From NCBI GenBank assembly GCA_951813295.1, contig CATOTI010000002.1:3172522-3236521 (forward strand): a stretch of 64,000 bases of DNA, in the 5' to 3' direction. The stretch comes from an uncultured Pseudomonadales bacterium. Lineage in GTDB: Bacteria; Pseudomonadota; Gammaproteobacteria; Pseudomonadales; Azotimanducaceae. Shown in pieces: positions 9,162-18,249 of this stretch. Position 1 is the first letter of the stretch. Every line of letters begins with the position of its first letter. The notes below the pieces were generated by a model. That model ran no database searches, was not told the DNA's origin, and worked only from the letters and a program-made list of their open reading frames with translations. The position numbers and the translations under genes were made by a program.

Positions 9162-10433
9162 CTATTCCGGAATGGAAGTACTGACGTCGCCGAGATGGCG
9201 GCGTAACGCTTGGGCGAGGGCCGCGGCGTCCTCGCCCGCGCCATGGATGAATGACGACTTTCGCGTGCGGAGGAACGTCAGACCCATGACGACGATTCCG
9301 TCGTAGCCGTCGACGACCCCGGCCGTGTGCTTGATGCGGCCCTTGCGGTCGAAACAGTCGAGGTCGAGATAGGAGAAATCGGCCCGGTAACCCGTCGCCC
9401 AGACGATGCTTGCGAAGCCATCGGTCGCGAGCACCAGCGGCGGATTCTCTGGCACGCGGGTCGGTTCGACAGCCGGTACCGAATCGAGCGTGATCCCCTC
9501 GCCGGTTGCCCACTCGTCGAGGTTTTTGAGGAGCCGTTTCATCTTGAGATCGGCGAGCGCGCAGACGTTTGCCAGCGAGCCTGCGAATTGGAACTTGTCG
9601 TCGTTGATACCGACCAGCCTTCCGACGAGTCGAACGCCGTGGTCCGCGAGTTGGTTGAGATCGAGCGTCGATCGATCTTCGGTCCCGACGAGTTGCGGCG
9701 ACGGGATGCTGCGTGCTCGCACGAGATCGTCGATGTCGTCGAGTCCTTCGTCGAGGATGCCGGACTCGTTCATCCACCAGAAGATGTCGCGATCGCGATA
9801 GGTACGCGGCAGCCGCACATGCTCACCCACCGCGAGGGTCACGTCGCGACCGCTCGAGTGGATCTCGTCGGCCAGTTGAACGCCCGTTGCTGACGCGCCG
9901 ACGACCAGACATGGACCGGGCGGGAGCTGATCGACGCTTTTGTAGTTGTAGCTCGTCAGGCGCGTGATGTTCTCCGGCACCTCGTCATCGAGTGCGGGGA
10001 CGGACGCCTGGCTGGCGGCGCCAGTCGCGAGGACTACCCCGTCGGCGAGCCATGCGCCCCGGTTCGTCTCGATCAGGTAGCGGCCGTCGAGTGGTCCAAC
10101 TTTCTCGACGTTGATGCCGCACAGCACCGGTGCGTCGATGTGTTCAGCGTAGCCCGTCAGCCAGGAACTGACGTCCCGGGCGTGCATGTAGCCATCGGGA
10201 TCCGCGCCGTCATAAGGGCGGCCCGGCAAAGTGGTTTGCCAGTTCGGGGTCAGCAGGCGCAGCGACTGCCATCGCTCTTTCGCCCAGGCGTTGCCGATCT
10301 CACCCCGCTCGAGCAGCACGTGATCGATCGATGATTGCGACAGGAAGTAGCTGATCGCGAGTCCACTCTGACCCGCGCCGATCACTACGACATCGGTTTC
10401 GTGCACGTTTTCTGAAAGCGCCGGTTCGGTCAT
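9162..10433 (-). CDS. Flavin-dependent oxidoreductase, FMO/CzcO-like
   Basis: A 423-residue FAD/NAD(P)-binding protein. The N-terminal FAD Rossmann motif is VVVIGAGQSGLAISYFL, and a second dinucleotide fold appears as CLVVGASATGVQLADEI. ATG-type motifs of the flavin-containing monooxygenase/CzcO group are present (VLATGAA; SIVWATGYRADFSYL near the C-terminus). Such enzymes oxidise nitrogen, sulfur or ketone substrates using NADPH and O2. It sits between OsmC (11 bases upstream) and the quinone reductase (8 bases downstream), so all three are co-transcribed. Substrate not determinable. Confidence 0.85.
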   Translation of the reverse strand: MTEPALSENVHETDVVVIGAGQSGLAISYFLSQSSIDHVLLERGEIGNAWAKERWQSLRLLTPNWQTTLPGRPYDGADPDGYMHARDVSSWLTGYAEHIDAPVLCGINVEKVGPLDGRYLIETNRGAWLADGVVLATGAASQASVPALDDEVPENITRLTSYNYKSVDQLPPGPCLVVGASATGVQLADEIHSSGRDVTLAVGEHVRLPRTYRDRDIFWWMNESGILDEGLDDIDDLVRARSIPSPQLVGTEDRSTLDLNQLADHGVRLVGRLVGINDDKFQFAGSLANVCALADLKMKRLLKNLDEWATGEGITLDSVPAVEPTRVPENPPLVLATDGFASIVWATGYRADFSYLDLDCFDRKGRIKHTAGVVDGYDGIVVMGLTFLRTRKSSFIHGAGEDAAALAQALRRHLGDVSTSIPE

Positions 10434-10444
10434 CGGAGATCCGT

Positions 10445-10996
10445 CTACTTGACCTCGACGGTGACGTTGGTCGGGTTGGTCAGGATGTCGTAGACGGCCG
10501 ACCGTTTTTGCGACTGGGCGACGAGCGCCTCGATATCGTCTTGCGACGCATCCGCATCGACGTCGAACTGCACCTTGATGCCGTTGAAGCCGTTTCGGAC
10601 GTCTGTATCGGCGCCGAGAATGCCGAGAATGTCCATCTCACCCTCGAGCGTCGCTTTGACGGAGCGCAGTTGGATGTCACGGTTCTGAGCAACGCTCGCG
10701 ACACCGGCCGTGAGGCAACTCGCGAGTCCGACGAGGATGTATTCGACCGGCGTCGCACCATTGTCTTCAGCGGCGAAGACTTCCGGGTGATCGGCGTCGA
10801 ACGTGAATTCGCGTTTGTGCGTTTGCTCGTCGCCCAAGCCGCGGAAACCCTCGACGGAGGATTGGCTGTGCGTGCCGTGCTTCCATTCGCACGATGCCCG
10901 CCATGTGAATTGTGCGCCTTCCGGTGCTTCCGAGAGCGCATCCCGCGCGCCCAGCAGATGGCCGACGTTGACACCGTTGTCGACGACTTCGCTCAT
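10445..10996 (-). CDS. OsmC family protein with a single conserved cysteine
   Basis: A 183-residue OsmC/Ohr-fold protein. The strand-helix core is recognisable in DEQTHKREFTFDADHPEVF and in the long helix PVEYILVGLASCLTAGVAS, which holds the peroxidatic-type cysteine. In Ohr and OsmC peroxidases a second, resolving cysteine lies in a CPxxN-like segment; here that place reads QKRSAVYDILTNP with no cysteine. It therefore belongs to the one-cysteine OsmC-like branch, whose chemistry is less clear and may not be classic hydroperoxide reduction. First gene of the OsmC / flavin oxidoreductase / quinone reductase operon; divergent from lon. Confidence 0.88.
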   Translation of the reverse strand: MSEVVDNGVNVGHLLGARDALSEAPEGAQFTWRASCEWKHGTHSQSSVEGFRGLGDEQTHKREFTFDADHPEVFAAEDNGATPVEYILVGLASCLTAGVASVAQNRDIQLRSVKATLEGEMDILGILGADTDVRNGFNGIKVQFDVDADASQDDIEALVAQSQKRSAVYDILTNPTNVTVEVK

Positions 10997-11049
10997 CCTT
11001 CGCTACCTCACGTGTTTTTTCGAGCGCGCGAGCATACCGACATCGCACC

Positions 11050-11078
11050 TTGAAATCCTTTCGAAGCGCGCAAACTTA
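11050..11078 (+). promoter_or_regulatory. Possible lon promoter
   Basis: TTGAAA at 11050-11055 and AACTTA at 11073-11078 are separated by 17 bases, 21 bases before the Lon start. The -10 match is poor. CTTGAA also matches a heat-shock sigma factor -35 element, but no CCCCAT-like -10 follows. Confidence 0.3.
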
Positions 11079-11098
11079 AGCCGCCGAGAGGCAAAGGC

Positions 11099-13540
11099 AT
11101 GGACATGATCGAAGAAACGGGCAATCACGAAGTGTTTGAGCACCGCGAGGCGGAAGCGCCAGGCGGCGTCGATGTCGAATCGACGGTCATCGACCCGTCG
11201 ACGGACGTTGTTCCGTCGACCGACGCGCTGCCCCCGATCGTCAACGTCATCCCGCAGGAACAGCGGCCATTCTTTCCGGGCCAGGTGATCCCGCTCGTCA
11301 TGAACGCCGAGATCTGGTTACCGACCTTCAAGGCGATCCAGGAATCGGGCCAGCAGATCGTGGGCGTCGTGGCGACGAAAGTCGCCCCCGGCAAGGACAC
11401 GGTGTCGACAGACGAGGTATACCCGTTCGGTACCGTTTGTCGGATCCATCGGATTCACCGCGAGGGTCAGGAATTGCAGGTGCTGCTCGAAGGGCTCGCA
11501 CGGTTCAAGGTGAACCGTTGGGTGAGCGAGCAGCCGATGGCAGCCGAGGCCTTCTACCTCCCTCGCCCGAGTGTGGTCGTAACCGACGAACTCAAGGGCT
11601 ATGCCGTCGCCGTGATCAACACGATCAAGGAACTCATTCCCTTGAATCCGCTCTACGGCGAAGAGCTCAAGGTGTTTCTCGATCGTTCGAATCTCAACGA
11701 GCCGTCACTCCTGGCGGACTTCGCCGCGGGTCTCACGACAGCATCGAAAGAAGATCTACAGGAAGTTCTCGAAACGATCGAGTTGATGCCGCGCCTCGAG
11801 AAGGTGCTGAAGCTTCTTCACCAGGAAGTGCGTATCGCGCGCACCCAGACGGAGATCCGCCAGCACGTCGAGACCACGATTCAGGAGCATCAGCGAGAAG
11901 CGCTGCTGCGCGAGCAGCTCAAGTTCATCCAGCAGGAACTGGGCCTCTCGAAGGACGACAAGACGGCCGAGATCGAGAAATTCGAAGACCGCATCAAGGC
12001 GCTTTCGCTGCCGGCGGCGGCTGAGGAGCGAATCACCGAAGAGCTCGGCAAGCTGCGTGTCCTCGAGCTCGGTTCGCCGGAGTACGGGGTTACTCGAAAC
12101 TATCTCGACTGGCTGACGGCGCTGCCCCGGGGTGTCGTTTCCGAGGATTCGGACGACCTCGCGGGTGCCAGCAAGATTCTCGATTCGCACCACGAGGGCC
12201 TCGAGGACATCAAAGATCGAATCAAGGAATTCCTGGCGCTCGGCATCATGAAAGGTGACGTCGCCGGCTCGATCATTCTCTTCGTGGGCCCGCCCGGTGT
12301 TGGTAAAACTTCACTCGGCAAAGCGATCGCCGAAGCCTTGTCGAGGAACTTCTATCGGTTCTCGGTCGGCGGTATGCGCGACGAAGCCGAAATCAAGGGG
12401 CACCGCCGGACGTATATCGGCGCGATGCCCGGCAAACTCGTTCAGGCGCTCAAAGACACGGGCGTCTCGAATCCCGTCGTGATGCTCGACGAGGTGGACA
12501 AAATCGGCGCGTCGTATCAGGGCGATCCGGCGTCGGCACTGCTCGAAGTGCTGGATCCCGAGCAGAACGACAAGTTCCACGATCACTATCTCGATATCGA
12601 TTTCGATCTATCGAACGTGCTCTTCATCTGCACGGCCAATCAGCTCGATACGATCCCGGGGCCTCTGCTCGACCGAATGGAGGTGATTCAGCTCTCGGGA
12701 TATCTGGCGGAGGAGAAGCTCAGGATTGCCCGCAACCATTTGATACCGCGCCAGCTCGAACGCGCCGGGCTCGCTTCACGCGGCGACCTCCGGTTCGACA
12801 CGGCGGCGCTCAAGAAGATCATCGACGGCTACGCGCGCGAGTCCGGCGTACGGCGGCTCGAGAAGAACATCGGCGCGGTGGTCCGCAAGTCCGTCGTTCG
12901 GCTCCTCGACGGCGCGGAAAAGCCGATTCGAATTCGGGCTCGCGACGTCGAAACGATGCTCGGTCGCCCGCTCTACACGAAGGAGCGGCGTGAACGGGGC
13001 GTCGGGGTGATCACGGGTCTCGCGTACACGACCGCGGGCGGCGCGACGTTGCCTGTCGAAGCCGTGGCGATCGAAGGCGCCAAGGGATTCAAGACTACCG
13101 GTCAGCTCGGCGACGTGATGGTCGAATCTGCTTCGATTGCCATGAGTTTCGTGCTGGCGAACGCCGAACGATTCGGAATCGATCCGGAATTCTTCGAGAA
13201 GCATTCGATTCACGTTCACGTGCCGGCCGGGGCGACGCCGAAAGACGGACCAAGCGCCGGGATCACGATCGCGAGCGCGCTGGTATCGCTCGCGCGCGAC
13301 GAGCGCCCGCGGATCGATGCAGCGATGACCGGTGAGTTGACGCTCACCGGGTCCGTCTATCCGATCGGTGGCGTGCGCGAGAAGCTCCTCGCGGCCAAAC
13401 GGCAAAACATGAAGAGGGTACTGATTCCGGCGGACAACGAGCGCGATCTCGACGAAGTCCCGGACGCCGTCACCGAAGGCATGGAGATTCACTTGGTGAA
13501 GCACTTCGACGAAGTCGCCGCACTGTTGTTCGGGATCTAG
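11099..13540 (+). CDS. lon: ATP-dependent Lon protease
   Basis: An 813-residue LonA protease, the usual family length. LON substrate-binding domain from about residue 40 to 240, a coiled-coil segment, AAA+ domain with Walker A GPPGVGKTSLGKAI near residue 397 and Walker B VVMLDEVDKIG, and a C-terminal protease domain. The catalytic dyad is Ser719 in KDGPSAGIT and Lys762 in GGVREKLLAAK, 43 residues apart as in E. coli Lon. Degrades misfolded and regulatory proteins in the cytosol. The first 35 or so residues are an acidic extension before the conserved domain; ATG 11105 is an alternative start. DUF5990 follows 6 bases after the stop. The divergent neighbour is the OsmC operon. Confidence 0.97.
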   Translation: MDMIEETGNHEVFEHREAEAPGGVDVESTVIDPSTDVVPSTDALPPIVNVIPQEQRPFFPGQVIPLVMNAEIWLPTFKAIQESGQQIVGVVATKVAPGKDTVSTDEVYPFGTVCRIHRIHREGQELQVLLEGLARFKVNRWVSEQPMAAEAFYLPRPSVVVTDELKGYAVAVINTIKELIPLNPLYGEELKVFLDRSNLNEPSLLADFAAGLTTASKEDLQEVLETIELMPRLEKVLKLLHQEVRIARTQTEIRQHVETTIQEHQREALLREQLKFIQQELGLSKDDKTAEIEKFEDRIKALSLPAAAEERITEELGKLRVLELGSPEYGVTRNYLDWLTALPRGVVSEDSDDLAGASKILDSHHEGLEDIKDRIKEFLALGIMKGDVAGSIILFVGPPGVGKTSLGKAIAEALSRNFYRFSVGGMRDEAEIKGHRRTYIGAMPGKLVQALKDTGVSNPVVMLDEVDKIGASYQGDPASALLEVLDPEQNDKFHDHYLDIDFDLSNVLFICTANQLDTIPGPLLDRMEVIQLSGYLAEEKLRIARNHLIPRQLERAGLASRGDLRFDTAALKKIIDGYARESGVRRLEKNIGAVVRKSVVRLLDGAEKPIRIRARDVETMLGRPLYTKERRERGVGVITGLAYTTAGGATLPVEAVAIEGAKGFKTTGQLGDVMVESASIAMSFVLANAERFGIDPEFFEKHSIHVHVPAGATPKDGPSAGITIASALVSLARDERPRIDAAMTGELTLTGSVYPIGGVREKLLAAKRQNMKRVLIPADNERDLDEVPDAVTEGMEIHLVKHFDEVAALLFGI

Positions 13541-13546
13541 CCGAAC

Positions 13547-13978
13547 GTGACGACGCTGCTCAAGCTCAGAATCCGCGTTTTGAATCCGTTGCCTGAGCTC
13601 GGCTACTGCCTCCAGAAGGGAAAGGGCACGAACGCCGAGAATGGTCCGTGGGTCGAGACGACCGGGGACGACATCGAGTTCGATCTCGAGGTCAATGCCG
13701 CGCCGGCACGAACGGGCAATACCGCGAACATCACGGGCCCTTACGCACAAGGGAAGCCTGGCGAAAGGTTCTTCTACCTCACCGTTCGTTCGATCGATGA
13801 GCGTGGCGAACCTCGGGGTGTCGGGCGCGTCAAAGTGCCGGTGTTCGCGATTCCGTGGGCGCTCGCGGACAAAGCGATGGCTGCTTCTCGAATTCTCCAC
13901 GCCGCTTTCGAAGGACGTCGTGGTGATCGCCCGGCGCTCGCGAGCGTTCTGCTCGATCCCGATTGGCGCCTGGGCTGA
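13547..13978 (+). CDS. DUF5990 family protein
   Basis: A 143-residue protein that I recognise as DUF5990: an N-terminal strand LLKLRIRVLNPLP, a glutamine-glycine turn LQKGKG, then GPYAQGKPGERFFYLTV and RVKVPVFAIPW. The family is small, cytosolic and without known function. The GTG start at 13547 lies 6 bases after the lon stop with no convincing Shine-Dalgarno site, so translation is probably coupled to lon. No signal peptide or membrane segment. Confidence 0.72.
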   Translation: MTTLLKLRIRVLNPLPELGYCLQKGKGTNAENGPWVETTGDDIEFDLEVNAAPARTGNTANITGPYAQGKPGERFFYLTVRSIDERGEPRGVGRVKVPVFAIPWALADKAMAASRILHAAFEGRRGDRPALASVLLDPDWRLG

Positions 13979-14042
13979 GCCGTTTCCGCGGCACTCCGAG
14001 GGCATTGCTACCATGGCGCCGTTTTGATCATGGGGTGAGGGT

Positions 14043-14816
14043 ATGGCGTACGACGGATTCGATCTCAGCGGCAAAACGGCCGTTATCACGGGCGGTAATG
14101 GTGGAATCGGTTTGGGGTTTGCCAAGGCCGTGGCCGCGGCGGGCGCCGACGTCAGCATCTGGGGCACGAATCCCGACAAGAACGCGGCGGCGATCGAGGA
14201 ACTGAAGGCGATCAACCCGTCCGCCTCCGTGCGCCAGTGCGACGTGTCGAGCGAAGAGCAGGTCGAGGCCTCGATGGCCGATGTCATCCAGCGTTACGGG
14301 CGCGTCGATGCGTGCTTCCCGAACGCCGGTATCGGCACACAGAACCAGAAACCCTTCTTCGAGCATTCGAACGAAGACTGGCATCGGGTGATCGACGTCA
14401 ACCTGCACGGTGTCTTCTACACACTACGGGCGGCGACCCGGCAGATGGTCGAGCAGGGCGAGGGCGGCACGCTCGTGACGACCGCCAGCGGCACGGCGAT
14501 TCAAGGCTCCGCCAAAGGTCAGGCGTACGCGTCGACCAAAGGCGCGATGATTTCGATGACGCTCGCGCTGGCCGTCGAGATGGCGCGCTACAAGATCACC
14601 GCGAACGCGATCATTCCCGGCTGGGTCGAGACCGGTATGACGGAGCAGCTCTTCCAATGGGAGAAGTTCGAGAAGGCCGTCATTCCCCGGATTCCGATGC
14701 GCCGATGGGGCACGCCGGAGGACTTCGGCGCGATCGCGGTGTATCTCATGAGTGACGCTTCGCGCTGGCATACCGGCGACGTCATCAAGATCGACGGCGG
14801 CTTTTCGATTTTTTGA
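14043..14816 (+). CDS. Short-chain dehydrogenase/reductase (classical SDR)
   Basis: A 257-residue classical SDR. The cofactor loop is TGGNGGIG (about residues 16-23), followed by NAGIGTQ, the catalytic Ser in TTASGTAIQG and the Tyr-Lys pair in YASTKGAM. PGWVETGMT and a DGGFSIF C-terminus complete the fold. The residue at the end of strand 2 (SIWGTN) has no Asp, which leans toward NADP. It reduces or oxidises an unidentified alcohol/ketone. GGTGAGGGT upstream provides the ribosome site. Followed by an aldo/keto reductase on the same strand. Confidence 0.88.
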   Translation: MAYDGFDLSGKTAVITGGNGGIGLGFAKAVAAAGADVSIWGTNPDKNAAAIEELKAINPSASVRQCDVSSEEQVEASMADVIQRYGRVDACFPNAGIGTQNQKPFFEHSNEDWHRVIDVNLHGVFYTLRAATRQMVEQGEGGTLVTTASGTAIQGSAKGQAYASTKGAMISMTLALAVEMARYKITANAIIPGWVETGMTEQLFQWEKFEKAVIPRIPMRRWGTPEDFGAIAVYLMSDASRWHTGDVIKIDGGFSIF

Positions 14817-14874
14817 TCGCGCGCTGAGGCTTCGATTTCCTAACATACGGCGTTTTGCCGGTGGGGAATCTCAG

Positions 14875-15906
14875 GTGCTGAACCCAGTACAACTAGGTCG
14901 TAACAGTGGGCTCGTGGTCTCGGAGCTCTGCCTCGGCACGATGAACTTCGGTAAGCCGGGGCAGGGACACCAGGGCGACTGGACGCTCGGTCCGGATGAA
15001 GCGCGACCGATCTTCAAGGCGGCGATCGATCAGGGGCTCTACTACTTCGACTGCGCGGACACCTACGGTGTCGGCGCGTGCGAGCGGGTGGTGGGCGCGC
15101 TTCTAAACGAGCTGCTGCCGCGTGATGAGTACGTTCTCGCGACCAAGATCTCGATGCCGATGGGTCGCGGACCCAACCAGAAAGGGCTTTCGCGCAAGCA
15201 TGTCCTCGAAGGGGTCGATGCGTGCCTCGAACGACTTGGCCACGACTACATCGACCAACTCGTCATTCATCGTCACCCGCACGGCGTGCCCGGGCACATC
15301 GAAGTGCCGATCGAGGAGACGATGGAGGCACTCCACGAGGTGGTGAAGGCCGGCAAGGTGCTCTATCTCGGGGCATCAAGCATGTTCGCGTGGCAGTTCG
15401 CGGAGCTGCAGATGACGGCGCTCGGCAACGGTTGGACTCCGTTCGTGTCGATGCAGAACCACTACAACCTCGTCTATCGCGAAGAAGAGCGCGAGATGAA
15501 TCCTTACTGTTCGAAGTCGGGGGTCGCGTTGATGCCCTGGTCGCCGCTGGCACGTGGCATCCTCACCGGTTCATACAAAGGCGGCTTCGACGGGGGAACC
15601 ACCAACCGTTCACAGGGTCAGGATCGGGCGCGGACCGAAGGCCTCTATCGCGGACCGAAGACGTTCGAGATCGCCGATCGTGTCGTCGAAATCGCCGAGA
15701 AGTACGGCAAGACGCCCGCGCAGATTTCTCTTGCCTGGCTCTGCAACAAGGACGAGATCACGTCACCCGTGGTCGGGGTGTCGAAGGTCGCGCAGATCGA
15801 ACAACTCGTCGAAGCAACGACCATCGAACTCGACCCGGCAGACGTCGAATATCTCGAGGAACTGTACGAGCCGACTGATAACCTGCTGTCGATTGGCTAT
15901 TCATAG
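14875..15906 (+). CDS. Aldo/keto reductase (YajO/Tas-like)
   Basis: A 343-residue aldo/keto reductase with Asp and Tyr in FDCADTYGVGACE, Lys in LATKISMP and His in QLVIHRHPHG. Loops such as QNHYNLVYREEEREM and MPWSPLARGILTG place it with the YajO/potassium-channel-beta-like subfamily. The frame is open back to 14752 inside the SDR gene; GTG 14875 is chosen because the protein proper (VLNPVQLGRNSGLVVSELCL) begins there and GGGGAA (14863-14868) is well placed. NADPH-dependent carbonyl reduction is expected; the natural substrate is unknown. Confidence 0.87.
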   Translation: MLNPVQLGRNSGLVVSELCLGTMNFGKPGQGHQGDWTLGPDEARPIFKAAIDQGLYYFDCADTYGVGACERVVGALLNELLPRDEYVLATKISMPMGRGPNQKGLSRKHVLEGVDACLERLGHDYIDQLVIHRHPHGVPGHIEVPIEETMEALHEVVKAGKVLYLGASSMFAWQFAELQMTALGNGWTPFVSMQNHYNLVYREEEREMNPYCSKSGVALMPWSPLARGILTGSYKGGFDGGTTNRSQGQDRARTEGLYRGPKTFEIADRVVEIAEKYGKTPAQISLAWLCNKDEITSPVVGVSKVAQIEQLVEATTIELDPADVEYLEELYEPTDNLLSIGYS

Positions 15907-15915
15907 GACAACGTA

Positions 15916-16269
15916 ATGAAACGAATCCTGGCCGCCTTTGCCGCGGCGCTCCTGGCATCGACGACATTCGCCGATCCGGCGGGTATCTATGACATCACGA
16001 TGGAAACCCGGCGTGGGATGCAGACGCTCGAACTCGTGATCGAAGCGACGCCCGATGGCTACGCGGGTGCGTTGAACGGTGGTCGCGCCGGCGATCGCGC
16101 GATCGCGTCCATCACAGTCGACGGCGACAACTTCGAGTTTCCGCTGGCGATCGACACGCCGATGGGCGAGATGAAACTCACCTACAAGGGTTCGGTCTCG
16201 GGTGACGACGTCACCGGTCATATCGAAACGCAGATGGGCACGCGACCCTTCTCGGGAACGCGCCGCTAG
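15916..16269 (+). CDS. Small exported protein of unknown function
   Basis: A 117-residue protein with a clear signal peptide: MKRILAAFAAALLASTTFAD, probable cleavage after TFA. The mature part is a beta-rich repeat of short strands (GIYDITMETRRGMQTLELVI, GDNFEFPLAID, GEMKLTYKGSVSGDDVTGHI) that looks like a small lipocalin-like or DUF-type barrel. I do not recognise a family. It starts 9 bases after the aldo/keto reductase stop and converges on the PhyH gene with 4 bases between stops. Confidence 0.7.
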   Translation: MKRILAAFAAALLASTTFADPAGIYDITMETRRGMQTLELVIEATPDGYAGALNGGRAGDRAIASITVDGDNFEFPLAIDTPMGEMKLTYKGSVSGDDVTGHIETQMGTRPFSGTRR

Positions 16270-16273
16270 CGGG

Positions 16274-17404
16274 CTACAAACCGAGCGCGCGGCGCAGATA
16301 CTCCTTGAGGTACTTCTCGCGGTTCTCCGGCGTGTCTCGATTCTCTTCGAGTACGTCCGCAAAGGGGGCGTAAACGAAATCCGACTCGTCGGCGAATTGT
16401 TTGCGTCGCGCATCCTGTGCCATCGGAATCAGACGCGATCTGGCTTCGATGTAGCCCTCGTCGTAGACGATGCCGTCTTTGCGGCCGAAGCCCGATTTGA
16501 CGTTCAAGACCGATGATCGTCGGTGAAAGCCGAACACCACCGTGACGCGTCGTTGGTCCGTCTGATTCGGGAACGAGCAGTGCAGGATCTGGCGATTGCA
16601 CATGACGACGTCGCCGGCATTCGCGAGCATCGGCACGGCGTTCGGCAATCGATCAGAGCCGTTCTCGCGCACCTTGGCGCGAATATCGATCTTGCCGTCT
16701 TTCTGCGTGCCGGGCACGACCCAGAGCGCGTTGCCGGTGCGCGTATCGAAAAGCTGAGCCATGAAGTTGAAACCATGGATTCCGTCGTCCCAATCGGGAT
16801 GGTTCCAAAGCGTCGTACCGTCCTGATGCCACGCTGTCGAGGTGCCCATGCGGGCTTCCTTGATCCAGACGGCGTCGGTGAAGGGTGTGAAGTCGTCGCC
16901 GTTGATGGTGGCGGCAACACGCAGTAGATCCGGGTGCCCGTAGAGGCGGTACGTCGAATCCATCAGCTCCATCATGGCGCTCAAGGTGACGGGAACGTAA
17001 TCCGGTGCGTCGGCATCTGGGATGGGCTCGGCCATCTTCGCTTCATAGCGCCCGTTCGCCACCTCCGTGCCGCCGAACGGATCCGACAGCGGCTTCGCGA
17101 GTGATACGACACGGTAGGGCATGTCGCTACCGATGGCGGGTCGGCCTTGGGCATCGACCTCGGCGTCGGGTGCGACTGGCACGCGGTCGAGCACGTCGTC
17201 GAGATCGCTTCGAAGGTCTTCGAGTTCCCGCGTACCGATGACGTCCGTCAGCACATAGAAACCGTAGCGCCGATACGCATCGACGATGTCCTTGGCGAGA
17301 CGACCGTTCTCGAAGCGGATCGGTCCGCGGTTTGGCAGGGCGAGCGCTCGGCGTTCGCCCTCTGCTTCATAGATCTCGATGCTCGTGTCGATGGCTTCTG
17401 CCAT
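16274..17404 (-). CDS. Phytanoyl-CoA dioxygenase (PhyH) family protein
   Basis: A 376-residue Fe(II)/2-oxoglutarate dioxygenase. The double-stranded beta-helix core has the HxD pair in TAWHQDGTTLW and the distal His in RQILHCSFPNQ followed by RRVTVVFGFHRR, where Arg binds 2-oxoglutarate. YGFYVLTDVIG is the usual N-terminal helix-strand. PhyH-family bacterial enzymes hydroxylate varied small molecules, so phytanoyl-CoA itself is not implied. The C-terminal 90 residues, rich in charged residues, extend beyond the core. The Nudix gene lies 27 bases upstream on the same strand. Confidence 0.85.
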   Translation of the reverse strand: MAEAIDTSIEIYEAEGERRALALPNRGPIRFENGRLAKDIVDAYRRYGFYVLTDVIGTRELEDLRSDLDDVLDRVPVAPDAEVDAQGRPAIGSDMPYRVVSLAKPLSDPFGGTEVANGRYEAKMAEPIPDADAPDYVPVTLSAMMELMDSTYRLYGHPDLLRVAATINGDDFTPFTDAVWIKEARMGTSTAWHQDGTTLWNHPDWDDGIHGFNFMAQLFDTRTGNALWVVPGTQKDGKIDIRAKVRENGSDRLPNAVPMLANAGDVVMCNRQILHCSFPNQTDQRRVTVVFGFHRRSSVLNVKSGFGRKDGIVYDEGYIEARSRLIPMAQDARRKQFADESDFVYAPFADVLEENRDTPENREKYLKEYLRRALGL

Positions 17405-17431
17405 GGCGGCCCCCCGGCTCGTCAGAGTCCT

Positions 17432-18187
17432 TTAGTAGTTCACCGTATCGTTTTCGAACGTGAAACCCGATTCCGGCATCACCAGACGATGCCGCGAACC
17501 GGCGACGTCCGCGTCCCAGTCGTCGTAACCCGCGTCACCCGCCCACATCGCGACGCGAATACCGTCCTTGTTCTTCACGACGCGCGTCGAGTAGTAGCGC
17601 GGTTCCTGGCTGCGGAATCGCTCGAGGACCGCGTCGACCGAGTCGTAGCGGGAGATGTGATAGAGCGTGATCCATGTCGGCGGCACCAGGTCGATTTCGC
17701 CGGCCGTGTGGCGGGCGAGCGCATCCTCGGCACTGATCCAGCGATGGTCTTCGATCTCACCACCGTCGATCTCGATCGACTGCTCCGTCGCGCGGGCGGC
17801 ATAGAACCAGGTGGCGAATCGTTTTGGCGTGGACGGCGGCGGTGTCCAGTGCGCGAACCAGACGAAGGCGTCGATGTCGAGGTCGATGCCGGCTTCTTCC
17901 TTCGATTCACGTGCCGCTGCCGTTCGGGCGGCATTGTTGCGCGCGGAATCTTCTTCCGAAACGCCGTCGACGAAGTCTTCGTCATCGATCCGACCACCCG
18001 GGAAGACCCACATCCCGCCGAAGGCGATCTTCGAGTTCTTGCGGAGCATCAGTATCTCGGGGCCCTTGTCGGCGTCGCGTAACAAGACGACCGTCGCGGC
18101 AGGAATGGCGGGTGCTTCTTCCTTGACGTTTCGCGGGTCGTCCACGTTGCCGTAGATGTCGTTCTTGTGCTTCTGCTCTTCGGCCAT
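17432..18187 (-). CDS. NUDT19-like Nudix hydrolase
   Basis: A 251-residue Nudix protein. The Nudix box is split: GGRIDDEDF is followed by a 20-residue insert before ARESKEEAGIDLD. An interrupted box of this kind is characteristic of the NUDT19/RP2 branch, whose members hydrolyse CoA and acyl-CoA diphosphate bonds. WVFPGG precedes the box as usual. ATG 18187 is chosen over the upstream start at 18217 because GGAGGG lies 6 bases before it. Divergent from the UvrA-type gene by 62 bases. The CoA substrate is inference from the family; neighbouring acyl-CoA genes are not in this operon. Confidence 0.82.
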   Translation of the reverse strand: MAEEQKHKNDIYGNVDDPRNVKEEAPAIPAATVVLLRDADKGPEILMLRKNSKIAFGGMWVFPGGRIDDEDFVDGVSEEDSARNNAARTAAARESKEEAGIDLDIDAFVWFAHWTPPPSTPKRFATWFYAARATEQSIEIDGGEIEDHRWISAEDALARHTAGEIDLVPPTWITLYHISRYDSVDAVLERFRSQEPRYYSTRVVKNKDGIRVAMWAGDAGYDDWDADVAGSRHRLVMPESGFTFENDTVNY

Positions 18188-18249
18188 GGGTTTCCCTCCG
18201 GTTGGTGAACCACGCATGATCTTAAGAATCGCATAGGCGAGTAAACCTC

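Noticed and set aside
9154..9777. Upstream extension of the quinone reductase frame
   Set aside because: It overlaps the flavin oxidoreductase gene in another frame and its translation is Arg-rich shadow sequence.
12776..14287. Long minus-strand open frame opposite lon
   Set aside because: Shadow of lon, DUF5990 and the SDR; Arg/Asp-rich with no recognisable domain. The same holds for 31391-32923 and 48487-49887.
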